A DNA stretch of 64,000 bases from Gilvimarinus agarilyticus (GTDB taxonomy: Bacteria; Pseudomonadota; Gammaproteobacteria; Pseudomonadales; Cellvibrionaceae). Shown here piece by piece: positions 34,998 to 44,845 of the stretch. The stretch spans positions 312,065 through 376,064 of the forward strand of contig NZ_JXCJ01000001.1 in the NCBI RefSeq assembly GCF_000832015.1. Direction: 5' to 3'. The position numbers and the translations under genes are program-made. The notes under the pieces are model-generated. The model did not search any database. It was given only the letters and a program-made list of their open reading frames with translations, and was not told the origin of the DNA. Every line of letters starts with the position of its first letter. The first letter of the stretch is position 1.

Positions 34998-36071
34998 TTA
35001 CTGTTTTTTGATTTTATCACTTTCAGCCAGCCCAGATACAACCTCAATGTTTATACCATCAGACAAGCCCACCTCAATCTCGCGGCGCTGAAACTGCTGG
35101 GGTGCGGTTTGCACCTCCACGAAGTAGCTATCCTCTTCGATCAAGAGGTTACTTTCATTGATCGCCAGCACATCTTCGCGCTTATCTAACACGATGTCAG
35201 CGTTGGCGCTGTAGTTAGCACGCAAAAACAGCTTATCGGACAAGGTCACCGCTGCGCGGATCTCAAATTTAATGGTGCCCTGATCGTCCTCCCCCTGCGG
35301 GGAGATATACTCAAGCTCGGCCGAAAATGGCTCGCCCGCGAGTGCGCCCACGTCCAGAACGAGCTCCATGCCCTCGCGAATCTTGCCCACCTCGGCCTCG
35401 TCCACCAGGCCCTCAAAAATCATATCGGTCATATCGGCCAGCGTGGCCACCGTGGTACCCGCACCATAAGTGCTCGACTCGACAATAAACGCTCCCTCTT
35501 TATTGGGTACATCCAGAATCATGCCGTCCGCCGTGGCCCGAATACGGTTGGACACCAAATCCGACTGGCGGGTCGCCCCCTCACGAATCAGCAACAAATT
35601 GTTTTCCGCCGAGTGCATGGCCTCTTTGGCCAGCTGATAATCAAGCCGGTATTTATTGTAAGCCGAAACCGACACCAGCTCTTGTTGCAATAAATTCTTT
35701 TGTCGATTGAGCTCGTCCTCGGCGTTTTCAAAGCTAATGCGGGCGCTTTCTAGCTGCGACTCCGCGTGGTTTAGGGTAACCATATTCGGCGCCAGAGTGA
35801 TCTTTGCGACCAAATCGCCTTTGCTAACGGTTTCGCCCGCCGTTACGTACAGCTCATCCACCACGCCGGATACCTGCGAGGTGACATTCACTTGCTTGCG
35901 CGGAATCACCTTACCAGTAGCCACCGTCTTTTTCACAATATCGGTAACAAAAGGCGAAGCCGTTTCATACACCACGGGAGACTCCTGTGATTTTTGGTAC
36001 AAAAAAACGGCCGTGCCGATAAACAGTACCGCCACAAATAACAGTAAAACAATTGCAAAAAATTTCTTCAT
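34998..36071 (-). CDS. Periplasmic adaptor (MacA/HlyD-type) of an ABC exporter
   Basis: A 357-residue membrane-fusion protein with an N-terminal anchor (about 5-25). The lipoyl halves (GKVIPRKQVNVTSQVSGVVDELYVTAGETVSKGD and ATADGMILDVPNKEGAFI) flank a coiled-coil hairpin (about 100-165), then a beta-barrel and C-terminal domain. It would link the inner-membrane ABC transporter to an outer-membrane channel. It is the last gene of a four-gene operon (ATPase, permease, permease, adaptor), 40 bases after the second permease. No TolC gene is nearby. Confidence 0.9.
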   Translation of the reverse strand: MKKFFAIVLLLFVAVLFIGTAVFLYQKSQESPVVYETASPFVTDIVKKTVATGKVIPRKQVNVTSQVSGVVDELYVTAGETVSKGDLVAKITLAPNMVTLNHAESQLESARISFENAEDELNRQKNLLQQELVSVSAYNKYRLDYQLAKEAMHSAENNLLLIREGATRQSDLVSNRIRATADGMILDVPNKEGAFIVESSTYGAGTTVATLADMTDMIFEGLVDEAEVGKIREGMELVLDVGALAGEPFSAELEYISPQGEDDQGTIKFEIRAAVTLSDKLFLRANYSANADIVLDKREDVLAINESNLLIEEDSYFVEVQTAPQQFQRREIEVGLSDGINIEVVSGLAESDKIKKQ

Positions 36072-36111
36072 GACACTCGGCTCATTAAAAAGTAATTAAA
36101 TTTATAATCTA

Positions 36112-37371
36112 TTATTCGTCTTGAAGGGCGATAATGGGGTTGACCGCGGCCGCCTTGGCCGCGGGCAGCAAGGACGCCAGCACACCCGAGACGATCAACA
36201 CCAGCACCGCTATCAAGGCGGTAGTAAAATCCACCGAGGGCCGGGCAAACATATCCGATCCGCCCGTTGCCTCCAGCACACTGGATACGCCTGCCAACAG
36301 TAGCACTCCCACCACTAAACCAAAGTATCCGGCCACAGCGGTTATCACCACAGACTCCTGTACAATCATCGATACAATCGACAACGGCGTTGCCCCCAGC
36401 GCTTTTCGTACGCCAATTTCCCGGGTTCGCTCTTTAACCACAATCAACATAATATTACCGACGCCAATAGCGCCGGCGGTAATGGTGCCCACCGCCACCA
36501 ACCAGCTAAAAAAGTTAATGCCGGTAAACAATCCCTGAATCTTGTCGTACTCCACCTGCAAGTTAAAACTGCCAAACACACCGACATCATCCGGGTGTAC
36601 ATCTTTGCGCTGATGCAGATATTGTTTAACGTCTTGTTCCGCTTGGCTGGCATGAACCCCGGGCTTAGGCTGAATCACAAAACTGCCAATCCAGCCAGAC
36701 TGATTAAAAGCGTGACGCAGAGTATCGTTAGAAATGTGAATTTTTTCTTCGTCTTGCGAGTTATTACCGCGCTGCTGAGATTCAAAGGTTCCCACCACCT
36801 GAAAGTTAATACCCGCCACGCGAATATCCGCACCGATAACTGGCTCACCTGGATCAAACAACTGCTCTTTCACCCGAGCACCGATAACGGCAACTTTGCG
36901 TTTTTGTCGGTCGTCGATTTCATTTAAATAGCGCCCTTCGGTAATCGTTACCGAGTGTATTGCCGCCATACCAGCGTGCGAACCCTGCACAAAAAAAGTC
37001 CCACTGTTGTTTTTATGCACGGTGTATGGCGGTGTGCCCGACCAGACACCAATACTGTTCTGACCATACACCTCGGCAACACTGGGCACGTCGCGTTTGA
37101 TCGCCGCTACATCCTCCGGTTTTAGAGTCACCCGGCGCCCAATGGGCAGGCCCTTGTAGGGAAGCTGAGTGGTACTGCCGCTCCAGATGAAAATATTATT
37201 GGGCGATGCCGGAAACCCATCCATAACGCCATTGCGTAAACCAGTGCCCGCTCCCAACAAAACGGCCAACATAAAAATGCCCCAGAACACACCAAAGGCC
37301 GTCAAAGCGGTACGCAGCTTATGCTGTGTTAGCGAAGTGAAAATTTCCCGCCACTTATCAAAATCAATCAC
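36112..37371 (-). CDS. MacB-type ABC transporter permease (second of two)
   Basis: A 419-residue permease with an N-terminal TM (about 20-40), a large periplasmic domain (about 50-285) and three C-terminal TMs. The FtsX-type block VKERTREIGVRKALGATP is present. It shares the identical run KLRTALTAFGVFWGIFML with the neighbouring upstream permease, so the two are paralogues from a tandem duplication and probably form a heterodimer. Members export macrolides, peptides or lipoproteins. Confidence 0.92.
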   Translation of the reverse strand: MIDFDKWREIFTSLTQHKLRTALTAFGVFWGIFMLAVLLGAGTGLRNGVMDGFPASPNNIFIWSGSTTQLPYKGLPIGRRVTLKPEDVAAIKRDVPSVAEVYGQNSIGVWSGTPPYTVHKNNSGTFFVQGSHAGMAAIHSVTITEGRYLNEIDDRQKRKVAVIGARVKEQLFDPGEPVIGADIRVAGINFQVVGTFESQQRGNNSQDEEKIHISNDTLRHAFNQSGWIGSFVIQPKPGVHASQAEQDVKQYLHQRKDVHPDDVGVFGSFNLQVEYDKIQGLFTGINFFSWLVAVGTITAGAIGVGNIMLIVVKERTREIGVRKALGATPLSIVSMIVQESVVITAVAGYFGLVVGVLLLAGVSSVLEATGGSDMFARPSVDFTTALIAVLVLIVSGVLASLLPAAKAAAVNPIIALQDE

Positions 37372-37394
37372 ACGTCTAATCCTTGTTGTTTGCC

Positions 37395-38633
37395 CTACTC
37401 GGCCTTCATGGCCTCGACCGGCATAATTCGCGCCGCACGCATAGCCGGCACCAGACCCGCCAGTGCACCGACAATAATAAGCAGCATCACAGCCGTTACC
37501 GCCGCTTGAAAATTAACCTCGGGTCGGCGAAAAAACTCGAGCTCGGCGCCGGATACCTGTAAACCATACGCCATCAACTCAACCAGCCCCACCCCAAGCA
37601 CCAAACCGCAATAACCGGCAATACTGGTCACCAGAATGGACTCCATTAATAACGTACTGACAATACTAAAAGGTGTGGCGCCCAGCGCTTTGCGAATGCC
37701 AATCTCGCGGGTGCGCTCTTTGACCGTGATAATCATGATATTGCTAATACCCACAATGCCCGCCGTAAGCGTGCCAAGGCCCACAAACCAAATGAATCCG
37801 TTAATCGCGACAAACAGCCCTTTAATCATTTTGGCCGGCTCGGCAAAGTTAAACGATTGAATCGCGCGACGATCATCCGGCGATACTGCGTGGCGTTGTT
37901 TCAATAACTTGATCATTTGCTCTTGCACCGCAAAACCATCGGCATTTTCATCGGGGCGCGCCCAAATGGTGTGAACCTCATTGCCCCGCCCAAAGGTTTT
38001 GGCAAAAGTGCTGTAAGGCACATACACCCGCTCGGAGTCGCGGCCGTTATTGCCGCGATCATTAAAAACGCCCACCACAATCAAATGCACGTTATTTACT
38101 TTAATCCACTCGCCCACCGGGTCCGTCGTCGCGCCAAATAAACGGTCGCGCACGGTGGTACCAATCACCGCAATTTTACGCGTTTGCGCATCGTCCAATA
38201 CATTCACCGTGCGGCCGGCGCGAAAGGGCACCTTATCGCGGATTTTAAAAAAACGGTCGTCGATGCCGTAAGTCTCAAACATGCCCTGCTTATTGTTGTA
38301 CACCACCGAGCCCTGCCCCATAGAGTTGGCGCCGGTGACATAACGCAATCCCTCAACATGATGCCGCAGCGCCTCGATGTCTTCATCGGTGTACAGGATT
38401 TTTCGGCCAAGGCCGCGACCTTGATAGGCCACAGAAGTGGTTCCAGTCCAGATCACAATCGAATCCAGCGATTCATCACCAAAGGTATTCATGACGCCGT
38501 TTTGCATACCGCGACCAGCGCCAAGTAACAAAATCAGCATAAAAATACCCCAAAACACACCAAAGGCCGTCAGGGCTGTGCGCAGCTTATTTTGTCGCAG
38601 GGTAAACAGAATTTCCTGCAGGCCATCCCACAT
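37395..38633 (-). CDS. MacB-type ABC transporter permease (first of two)
   Basis: A 412-residue permease with the same layout as its downstream paralogue: N-terminal TM, periplasmic MacB-type domain and three C-terminal TMs with VKERTREIGIRKALGATP. It begins 2 bases after the ATPase stop and ends 23 bases before the next permease, which supports one polycistronic transcript and a stoichiometric complex. Confidence 0.92.
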   Translation of the reverse strand: MWDGLQEILFTLRQNKLRTALTAFGVFWGIFMLILLLGAGRGMQNGVMNTFGDESLDSIVIWTGTTSVAYQGRGLGRKILYTDEDIEALRHHVEGLRYVTGANSMGQGSVVYNNKQGMFETYGIDDRFFKIRDKVPFRAGRTVNVLDDAQTRKIAVIGTTVRDRLFGATTDPVGEWIKVNNVHLIVVGVFNDRGNNGRDSERVYVPYSTFAKTFGRGNEVHTIWARPDENADGFAVQEQMIKLLKQRHAVSPDDRRAIQSFNFAEPAKMIKGLFVAINGFIWFVGLGTLTAGIVGISNIMIITVKERTREIGIRKALGATPFSIVSTLLMESILVTSIAGYCGLVLGVGLVELMAYGLQVSGAELEFFRRPEVNFQAAVTAVMLLIIVGALAGLVPAMRAARIMPVEAMKAE

Positions 38634-38635
38634 GT

Positions 38636-39337
38636 TTAAGCCTCCATGGGCACGGGGTGTATAGGTTCACCCGCGGCGTTTACCACCCGCCCATCGCGCA
38701 AAATAATCTGGCGTTGCGTCTGATCGGCGATATCCTGCTCGTGCGTGACAATCACGATGGTGTTGCCCAGGCTGTGCACTTTATGCATCACCCCCATGAC
38801 TTCATCGGTGGTTTTGCTATCGAGCGCACCGGTGGGCTCATCGGCCAAAATTACTTTAGGTTGGGTCACCAGCGCGCGCGCCATGGCCACCCGTTGTTTT
38901 TGCCCGCCGGATAACTGATAGGGCATGTGTTCGGCGCGATCGGCGAGCCCCACCATATCCAAATATTCCAAAGCGCGGGCATTGCGCACTTTGCGGTTCA
39001 CTTTTTGGTAGTACAAAGGCAGCGCGACATTCTCTAGCGCGTTTTTAAACGGCAGCAAGTTAAACGACTGAAACACAAAGCCAATAAACTCGTTGCGCAG
39101 GGCCGCCGCCTGACGCTCTTTAATATGGTTGATAGGGTGGCCAGCCAAGGTGTACTCGCCACTGTCGTAGTGATCCAACACCCCCAGAATGTTCAGTAAG
39201 GTTGACTTGCCGGAGCCGGACGAACCCATAATCGACACCAGCTCACCTTCGGCGATGGTTAAGTCGATTCCCTTCAGCACATGCAGCGACTGCTCGCCAG
39301 TGCGGTAGTATTTATGAATATTATGTAACCTGATCAT
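38636..39337 (-). CDS. ABC transporter ATPase (LolD/MacB-type)
   Basis: A 233-residue ATPase. Walker A is GSSGSGKST, the signature is [15 protein letters not shown], Walker B is [12 protein letters not shown] and the switch histidine is in IVIVTHEQD. The type is that of the MacB/LolD/FtsE group of export or release machines. ATG at 39337 follows AGGA; a longer frame to 39385 lacks a ribosome site. It is the first gene of the export operon. Confidence 0.93.
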   Translation of the reverse strand: MIRLHNIHKYYRTGEQSLHVLKGIDLTIAEGELVSIMGSSGSGKSTLLNILGVLDHYDSGEYTLAGHPINHIKERQAAALRNEFIGFVFQSFNLLPFKNALENVALPLYYQKVNRKVRNARALEYLDMVGLADRAEHMPYQLSGGQKQRVAMARALVTQPKVILADEPTGALDSKTTDEVMGVMHKVHSLGNTIVIVTHEQDIADQTQRQIILRDGRVVNAAGEPIHPVPMEA

Positions 39338-39668
39338 GGCTATTCCTGTTGATCTTTCCCGCGGGCAAGCATACCTACTTGTCAATCTGACGTACGGGCC
39401 GGCGATTTAGTTGCACAGCTTAATCAGTTATGCCGACGTTAGTTGGGGTGACGTAACGCTGAAACCTTGTTTACCAAACCTCATCAGCGATGCCTGACCG
39501 AGCGCCAGCGGCACTCGCGCATTTGCGTTATGGGTCGTGTTTATAGGGCCCTTCTTGTTACTATTAGGTTATTGGGCATCGACGGGGCTACGCCCTTACG
39601 TCGAGCGCCAGTGTAACCCATTTCAAGGGCGATATTCGCCCGCTAATCGCAAGCCCACGGACCGTCAC
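39338..39668. other. Divergent intergenic region between the export operon and nudE
   Basis: No gene was recognised in these 331 bases. A perfect 15-base hairpin or palindrome (GGGCGATATTCGCCC, 39627-39641) lies 27 bases before nudE and could affect its translation or be an operator. A TTGACA on the minus strand (39383-39378) lacks a matching -10. The frame of nudE is open through part of it, but not protein-like. Confidence 0.35.
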
Positions 39669-40217
39669 ATGCCCGACAAACCACAGATACTTCAGCGCCA
39701 AACGGTGGCCCAAAGCCGCCTGTTTCGTGCCGAACAGCTCGATTTGCGCTTTAGCAACGGCGTTGAGCGTCGCTACGAAAAACTCTGCAGCGGTGGGCCC
39801 GGCGCGGTATTGATGGTACCCATGCTAGACCCCCATACTGTGCTTATGGTGCGCGAGTACGCCGGCGGGCTGGAGGACTACCATTTATCCCTGCCCAAAG
39901 GGGCCATGGATCAAGGCGAAACGCCCGAGCAATCGGCCAATCGCGAATTAAAAGAAGAGGTCGGCTACGGCGCAGGGCAAATCGATTATCTCAAGTGCGT
40001 GCATTTATCTCCGTCTTATATGGAGCACAAAATACACGTGCTACTGGCACGCGGACTATACCCAGAGCAACTGCCCGGTGATGAGCCCGAGCCCCTCGAA
40101 GTCGTGCCCTGCGACATAACAGACCTGCTGGCACTGTCGATGCGCGACGACGTTATAGAAGGGCGCACCATTGCCGCGCTGTTTCTGGCCCGGGCCTGGC
40201 TGGAGCAACATGGATAA
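39669..40217 (+). CDS. nudE: NudE, ADP-compound Nudix hydrolase
   Basis: A 182-residue Nudix enzyme that cleaves ADP-ribose, Ap3A, NADH and similar compounds. The Nudix box runs from about residue 78 to 100 with GETPEQSANRELKEEVGYG. The VREYAGGLEDYHLSLPKG and LSPSYMEHKIHVLLA blocks are typical of NudE. ATG at 39669 gives the normal length. cysQ starts inside its last codons, as in other gammaproteobacteria. Confidence 0.92.
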   Translation: MPDKPQILQRQTVAQSRLFRAEQLDLRFSNGVERRYEKLCSGGPGAVLMVPMLDPHTVLMVREYAGGLEDYHLSLPKGAMDQGETPEQSANRELKEEVGYGAGQIDYLKCVHLSPSYMEHKIHVLLARGLYPEQLPGDEPEPLEVVPCDITDLLALSMRDDVIEGRTIAALFLARAWLEQHG

Positions 40218-41073
40218 CGACTCCTGCTTAAACCGCTTAGGTGCGCTTGCCATAGACGCAGGCGAAGCGATTGTTGCCGTCGCCCGTGACGCGCGCTGGG
40301 AGGTTACCGAAAAAACCGACTTATCGCCGGTAACGCAAGCTGACCTCGCCGCCCATGACATTATCAACGCGGCCCTGCCCGCCATTATCGATGTGCCTAT
40401 TATCTCGGAGGAGGCCCAACTCGCGCCCTATACCACCCGCCGCGACTGGGAGCACTACTGGCTTATCGACCCACTGGACGGCACCCGCGAGTTTATTCGC
40501 GGCCGTCCCGAGTACACCGTTAATATTGCTTTAATTGGCGCCGGCAAAGCCGAGCTCGGAATTGTCTACTGCCCGGCCAGCGGGCGTCTGTACCTAGGCA
40601 ACCATCAGCCAGAACATGGCCCGGTGGGCAGTTTTAAATCAACTCATACCAGCCCCTGGCAGCGATTGTCCTCACGCCCGCTGCCGGCGCAGCCGAGGTT
40701 GATTTGTGGCCACCGTCAGGACGCGGCCACCGAGGCACACCTTCGCCGGGCGCTGCGCCAGCTAACCGGTCAGTGCGAGGCACCGGCTCGTTTAGGCAGC
40801 TCGATGAAGTTTTGCCTATTGGCCGAGGGCTTATACGATTTATACCCACGCCTTGGCCCCACCAGTGAGTGGGATACCGCCGCCGGCCAAGTCGTGCTGG
40901 AGGCCGCCGGCGGTGCCGTACTCAATGCCAGCAGCTTAGCACCGCTGCAATACAACACCCGCGAGAGCATCCTCAATCCGCCGTTTTGGGCGGTGGCCGA
41001 TGGCCGAGCTGACAGCCTCGGTTTTTGGCGCCGCCTGCAGCAGTTAAGTCACTCAGAAACCGAGACCAAATAA
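40210..41073 (+). CDS. cysQ: CysQ, 3'(2'),5'-bisphosphate nucleotidase
   Basis: A 287-residue inositol-monophosphatase-fold enzyme that hydrolyses PAP from sulfate assimilation to AMP. Metal-site motifs are SEE (67-69), WLIDPLDGTREFI (D87, D90) and, near the C-terminus, PTSEWDTAAGQVVLEAAGG. ATG at 40210 overlaps the nudE end by 8 bases, with GGAG five bases upstream. Confidence 0.95.
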   Translation: MDNDSCLNRLGALAIDAGEAIVAVARDARWEVTEKTDLSPVTQADLAAHDIINAALPAIIDVPIISEEAQLAPYTTRRDWEHYWLIDPLDGTREFIRGRPEYTVNIALIGAGKAELGIVYCPASGRLYLGNHQPEHGPVGSFKSTHTSPWQRLSSRPLPAQPRLICGHRQDAATEAHLRRALRQLTGQCEAPARLGSSMKFCLLAEGLYDLYPRLGPTSEWDTAAGQVVLEAAGGAVLNASSLAPLQYNTRESILNPPFWAVADGRADSLGFWRRLQQLSHSETETK

Positions 41074-41259
41074 GCCGGCGGGCGGGCGATATAACAACTC
41101 GCCACCGTGGCCGGGTTGGCAAACGGTAAAAAAATCTAACGAGGTTGCGCCAGTGACACGCTGACAGCCTCAGCGCGTGCTAAGCTCAAACAGTGAACCA
41201 ATCACAGGACGATTGTGCGCCACGCTTATGCCGCACAGCTGAAACATACGGAGAAAACC

Positions 41260-41499
41260 ATGGCCGCACGCCACTCGCAAAAACATTCAGGCAGCGCCTT
41301 TGGCGTATCTATCAATATCAACCACACCGGGGCCTTACGCCGTCAGTTGATATCCGAAATTACCGACTTAGAGCGTCAGGTACACGAGCTTAAAGTCCTT
41401 GGTAAAGCGGTCGATTTATCGTTAATGGCCTCTTATACCGAGCTTATTAGCAGCCGTCGCAACTACCTTAAAAAGCTGCCAAACTCCTGGTGCTGGTAA
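41260..41499 (+). CDS. Small protein of unknown function
   Basis: A 79-residue protein, not recognised. It is basic, with a probable coiled-coil middle (RRQLISEITDLERQVHELK) and a C-terminal WCW. ATG at 41260 is supported by GGAGA just upstream; the frame is open back to 41215. It stands alone, 186 bases after cysQ and convergent with moeA. No function assigned. Confidence 0.6.
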   Translation: MAARHSQKHSGSAFGVSININHTGALRRQLISEITDLERQVHELKVLGKAVDLSLMASYTELISSRRNYLKKLPNSWCW

Positions 41500-41521
41500 C
41501 CCCCAGAGCTCACTCTAGACG

Positions 41522-42742
41522 TTAAACCATGGCGGCGCGCCACTGGCGCAGCGGCAACACCTGCACGAGCGCGCCCTCGGCTACTGTCTCGCCCGCCTTT
41601 AGCCACACCAAGCAGTCGGCCCAATTCACAGATGATAACGCGCCCGAACTCTGCTGTGGGTGCAGCGTTACGCCCGCATCCGTCATACGCCCGCGCAGAT
41701 ACTCATCCCGCCTACCGGCTTTGCGCCGATCAAACTGCGCCGGCCGCTGATGTATCTCTAACGCGGCCGCTTGCGCGCCCTGCATAGTGTGCACATAGGG
41801 CTCCAGCAGCAGTACAAAGGTGACAAACGCCGACACAGGGTTGCCCGGCAAACCAAAAAATGGGGTGGTGCCCACCCGGCCAAACGCCAGTGGCTTACCG
41901 GGTTTAAGCGCTATCTTCCAAATATCCAATGCCCCCAGCGATTCCACCGCCGGTTTAATATAATCGGCATCACCCACCGAGACGCCGCCGGTACTGACCA
42001 CAATATCGGCGCCGCTGGCGGCCTGGCGTAGCGCCTCGGTGGTCGCCTCAAGGGTGTCGGCCACCGCCGGCAGGTACGTTACCTCAACCCCCAACTCGCC
42101 CAACATGGCCGCCAGCAAATAACGGTTGGAGTTATAAATTTGGCCAGCACCGAGCGGCTGGCCCGGCTCCACCAGTTCATCCCCGGTGGCCAGCACCGCC
42201 ACCTTTAACAGCGGCTGCACCGCCACCTCGGCACAACCAATACTCGCCAGCAGCGCAACATCTTGCGCACGCAAGCGCTGACCGGCCGTTAACACCACAC
42301 TGCCGGCGGCGATATCCTGCCCCTGGGGGCGGATATTGTCGCCGCGCTGCGCGGCTTGTTTTAGGGTGACCTGATCGCCGCTGCGCTCACAGTTTTCTTG
42401 AATAATGACCGTATCGGCCCCTGCAGGCAGCTCAGCGCCGGTAAGAATACGGGCGCAGGTGCCCGCGGCCAGCGGTTGCGCCACGCTGCCGGCAGCCACT
42501 TGCTGACTGACGGGTAAAACCGCTCCGGCGCAAGCGTCAACACTGGCTAACGCGTAACCGTCCATGGCGCTATTGGCCGCCGGCGGCACATCGACCCCGG
42601 CCACCACATCCTGTGCGAGCACGCGCCCGCAGGCCTGCACCAAGGGCACCGTTTGCCGGCTGGCAGCGCGTTTGTTAAATCGCTCCCGTGCGTCGGCACA
42701 CAGGCGCTCGCGGGCCTCGGCGACAGATAACGGCCCCGCCAT
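41522..42742 (-). CDS. moeA: Molybdopterin molybdenumtransferase MoeA
   Basis: A 406-residue enzyme that inserts molybdate into adenylated molybdopterin. Landmarks: the NSAMDGYAL segment, RILTGAELPAGADTVIIQE, VLATGDELVEPGQPLGAGQIYNSN, the VVSTGGVSVGDADYIK loop and FGLPGNPVSAFVTF. Its ATG overlaps the moaB stop (TAATG), so the two are translationally coupled. It ends the moaA-moaB-moeA operon. Confidence 0.96.
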   Translation of the reverse strand: MAGPLSVAEARERLCADARERFNKRAASRQTVPLVQACGRVLAQDVVAGVDVPPAANSAMDGYALASVDACAGAVLPVSQQVAAGSVAQPLAAGTCARILTGAELPAGADTVIIQENCERSGDQVTLKQAAQRGDNIRPQGQDIAAGSVVLTAGQRLRAQDVALLASIGCAEVAVQPLLKVAVLATGDELVEPGQPLGAGQIYNSNRYLLAAMLGELGVEVTYLPAVADTLEATTEALRQAASGADIVVSTGGVSVGDADYIKPAVESLGALDIWKIALKPGKPLAFGRVGTTPFFGLPGNPVSAFVTFVLLLEPYVHTMQGAQAAALEIHQRPAQFDRRKAGRRDEYLRGRMTDAGVTLHPQQSSGALSSVNWADCLVWLKAGETVAEGALVQVLPLRQWRAAMV

Positions 42743-43245
42743 TAACGCAGCTGCCCAACAAAATTACAGGGTTTATGCCGCGCATCCAGCTGATCACGAA
42801 TAATCGACCACGCCGTTTTGCAGGCACCGGTAGAGCCAGGCAAGCAAAAAATCAAGGTGCGGTTGGCAAGCCCGGCGGTGGCGCGGGATTGAATCGTCGA
42901 AGTGCCTATCTCCTCATAGGAAACTTGGCGAAACAACTCGCCAAAGCCCACCACCGTCTTATCAAACAGAGGGGTGACCGCCTCTACCGTGCTATCGCGA
43001 CCGGCAAACCCGGTACCGCCGGTAATCAGCACCACTTGTGGCTCGCGCTGGGCGATCCAGTGCGACAAAGTAGCGCGAATTTGATAAATATCGTCGGGCA
43101 CCAACTCGCGCGCAAACAATTGATGGCCCGCCTCACTAAGTAACTCGGCCAAAGCCTGGCCCGAGGTGTCGTTGGCCTCGGTGCGGGTGTCGGAAACGGT
43201 TAAAACACAGACTTTCAGAGGAATGAATTCACTGGAACTGGTCAT
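42742..43245 (-). CDS. moaB: Molybdenum cofactor protein MoaB
   Basis: A 167-residue MoaB/Mog-fold protein implicated in molybdopterin adenylylation. It shows [18 protein letters not shown], the [23 protein letters not shown] block and the [15 protein letters not shown] block. It lies 24 bases after moaA and overlaps moeA by one base. MogA would be very similar, but the length, lack of extra segments and operon position favour MoaB. Confidence 0.92.
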   Translation of the reverse strand: MTSSSEFIPLKVCVLTVSDTRTEANDTSGQALAELLSEAGHQLFARELVPDDIYQIRATLSHWIAQREPQVVLITGGTGFAGRDSTVEAVTPLFDKTVVGFGELFRQVSYEEIGTSTIQSRATAGLANRTLIFCLPGSTGACKTAWSIIRDQLDARHKPCNFVGQLR

Positions 43246-43269
43246 TGGGGTACTCGATGCTCAAGCGGG

Positions 43270-44307
43270 TTAACCGCCGGTGGTATTCATAAAGCGCACA
43301 ATCTGCGGCGCGTCGGCGGCCAGATCAAAGGTGTGCTCTTTGGGTTTAATGGCAATCGCCTCAACAATCGCCTGCTGCAGGCTGGCGCTGTCAAAGCCCG
43401 GAGAGCGCAGCACGGCACGCAAGTCTTTACTGTGCTCTTGCCCTAAGCACAAAAGTAAGCGACCGGTAGCCGTCAGGCGCACCCGGTTGCAGCTGGCGCA
43501 AAAATTATTGCTATGCGGCGAGATAAAACCAATACGCGAGTCGTAGCCGGCATGGCGCCAATAGCGCGCTGGCCCGCCTGAACTCTCGCTACTGGGCGTT
43601 AGTGGATAGCACTGCTCGATGCTCGCGCGCACCTCGGCACTGGTGACAAACTCCTCAGCGCGGCCATGCTCGGTAATCGCCCCCAGCGGCATCTCTTCAA
43701 TAAAGCTGATATCCAACCCATGCTCTAAAGCAAAGCCCACCAGCGCATCGGCTTCATCGGCATTGCGATTTTTTAACGCCACGCAGTTTAGCTTAATGCG
43801 CTTAAAACCGGCCGCCTTAGCCGCCTTGATACCATCAAGCACAGTGTTTAGATCGCCAAAGCGGGTCAAACTGCGAAAGCGCTCGGGCTTTAGGGTATCC
43901 AGCGAGATATTAATACGGTCAACGCCCGCCTCTTTAAGCGCCCCGGCGTGTTGCGCCAAATGGGTGCCGTTGGTCGTCAGGCACAACTCATCCAGCCCCT
44001 GCAGCGAGCCCAGATTCTGCATCAAGGTCAAAATACCTTTGCGAATCAGGGGTTCGCCACCGGTAATACGTAACTTGCGTACCCCCATGGCCACAAAGGT
44101 GCGGCCTAACTCGGTCAGCTCTTCAATACTCAGAACTTCACTGCGCGGTAAAAAGGTCATGTCCTCCGCCATGCAATAAACACAGCGTAAATCGCAGCGA
44201 TCGGTAACAGACATACGCAGGTACGTGATCTCGCGACCGAAATTATCCACCAGCGGCGCCTCAGGGGTAGCGGCGGGTGGTGCTTGTGAAGTGCGGGTAT
44301 CGATCAT
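43270..44307 (-). CDS. moaA: GTP 3',8-cyclase MoaA
   Basis: A radical SAM enzyme of about 345 residues for the first step of molybdopterin synthesis. The SAM cluster motif is C38-x3-C42-x2-C45 (CDLRCVYC), and the second cluster ligands are in [12 protein letters not shown] and the downstream LLLCLG. It ends in the required Gly-Gly. The ATG at 44307, with AAGG upstream, is preferred; an ATG at 44346 and a TTG at 44361 in the same frame are alternatives adding 13 or 18 residues. First gene of moaA-moaB-moeA, divergent from cobA-nirBD. Confidence 0.95.
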   Translation of the reverse strand: MIDTRTSQAPPAATPEAPLVDNFGREITYLRMSVTDRCDLRCVYCMAEDMTFLPRSEVLSIEELTELGRTFVAMGVRKLRITGGEPLIRKGILTLMQNLGSLQGLDELCLTTNGTHLAQHAGALKEAGVDRINISLDTLKPERFRSLTRFGDLNTVLDGIKAAKAAGFKRIKLNCVALKNRNADEADALVGFALEHGLDISFIEEMPLGAITEHGRAEEFVTSAEVRASIEQCYPLTPSSESSGGPARYWRHAGYDSRIGFISPHSNNFCASCNRVRLTATGRLLLCLGQEHSKDLRAVLRSPGFDSASLQQAIVEAIAIKPKEHTFDLAADAPQIVRFMNTTGG

Positions 44308-44541
44308 AAAACCTTGGCTGTTAACGGTAAGTGGGCGAAGAGGCATGTGCTCAATGAGCAACCTCGGCGTCAGCCATATCTTCTAGCATAGACGCTGTAG
44401 CTAAAACAGATAGTGCCCCAACCCGATAAAGCAACGGGCGAACCAACTATAGAACCAGCTCTAAATGATACGCACAATCGCCGCAGACGTCAGCCAGCGC
44501 CGTGCAGCGGCGCCTTCACGCCCCAACACCAAGCAAAAGCG

Positions 44542-44600
44542 TGCACCACTTCTGACGCGCGCCACCCGAGAACACACACCAACGCACCATTAATGACCAC
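44542..44600. promoter_or_regulatory. Two NtrC-like enhancer half-sites
   Basis: TGCACCA at 44542-44548 and CGCACCA at 44583-44589 are each followed by four bases and TGA, and are 41 bases apart, about four helical turns. The first 7-mer matches the NtrC half-site exactly; the other half of each site is poor. Position fits enhancers for the sigma-54 promoter, but the evidence is weak. Confidence 0.35.
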
Positions 44601-44765
44601 AAGCAACACACCCGTATCGCTCAGGCATCGTGCATTTTTGCGTGCACAGGGCGCCACCGTGGGGCACAGGCTATTTTTTAACAATATGTCTGCCCGACCC
44701 AAAAGCGCATATAAGCAACTGTTTTTAAACATTAAAATGTACATTCTCAACTTTTTATCCGGCTT

Positions 44766-44781
44766 TGGCATCCTCTTTGCT
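44766..44781 (+). promoter_or_regulatory. Sigma-54 promoter of cobA-nirB-nirD
   Basis: TTTGGCATCCTCTTTGCT has GG at 44767-44768 and GC at 44779-44780 with exactly ten bases between, the -24/-12 pattern. Transcription would start near 44792, about 54 bases before cobA. Nitrogen-controlled expression through NtrC is expected for nitrite assimilation. Confidence 0.72.
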
Positions 44782-44845
44782 CCTACCCATATCAGACAGC
44801 GCCACAAGACGCTCAAAACCCGTGAATTAGCCAAGAGTAAGCGCC

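Larger units (their letters stand above)
44308..44845. other. Divergent regulatory region between moaA and cobA-nirBD
   Basis: This gene-free stretch of about 540 bases carries a sigma-54 promoter toward cobA (44766-44781) and two GCACCA-N4-TGA elements about 180-220 bases before it. A 169-codon open frame (44413-44922) overlaps the cobA start in another frame and has no ribosome site or protein-like pattern. The moaA promoter was not identified. Confidence 0.6.
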
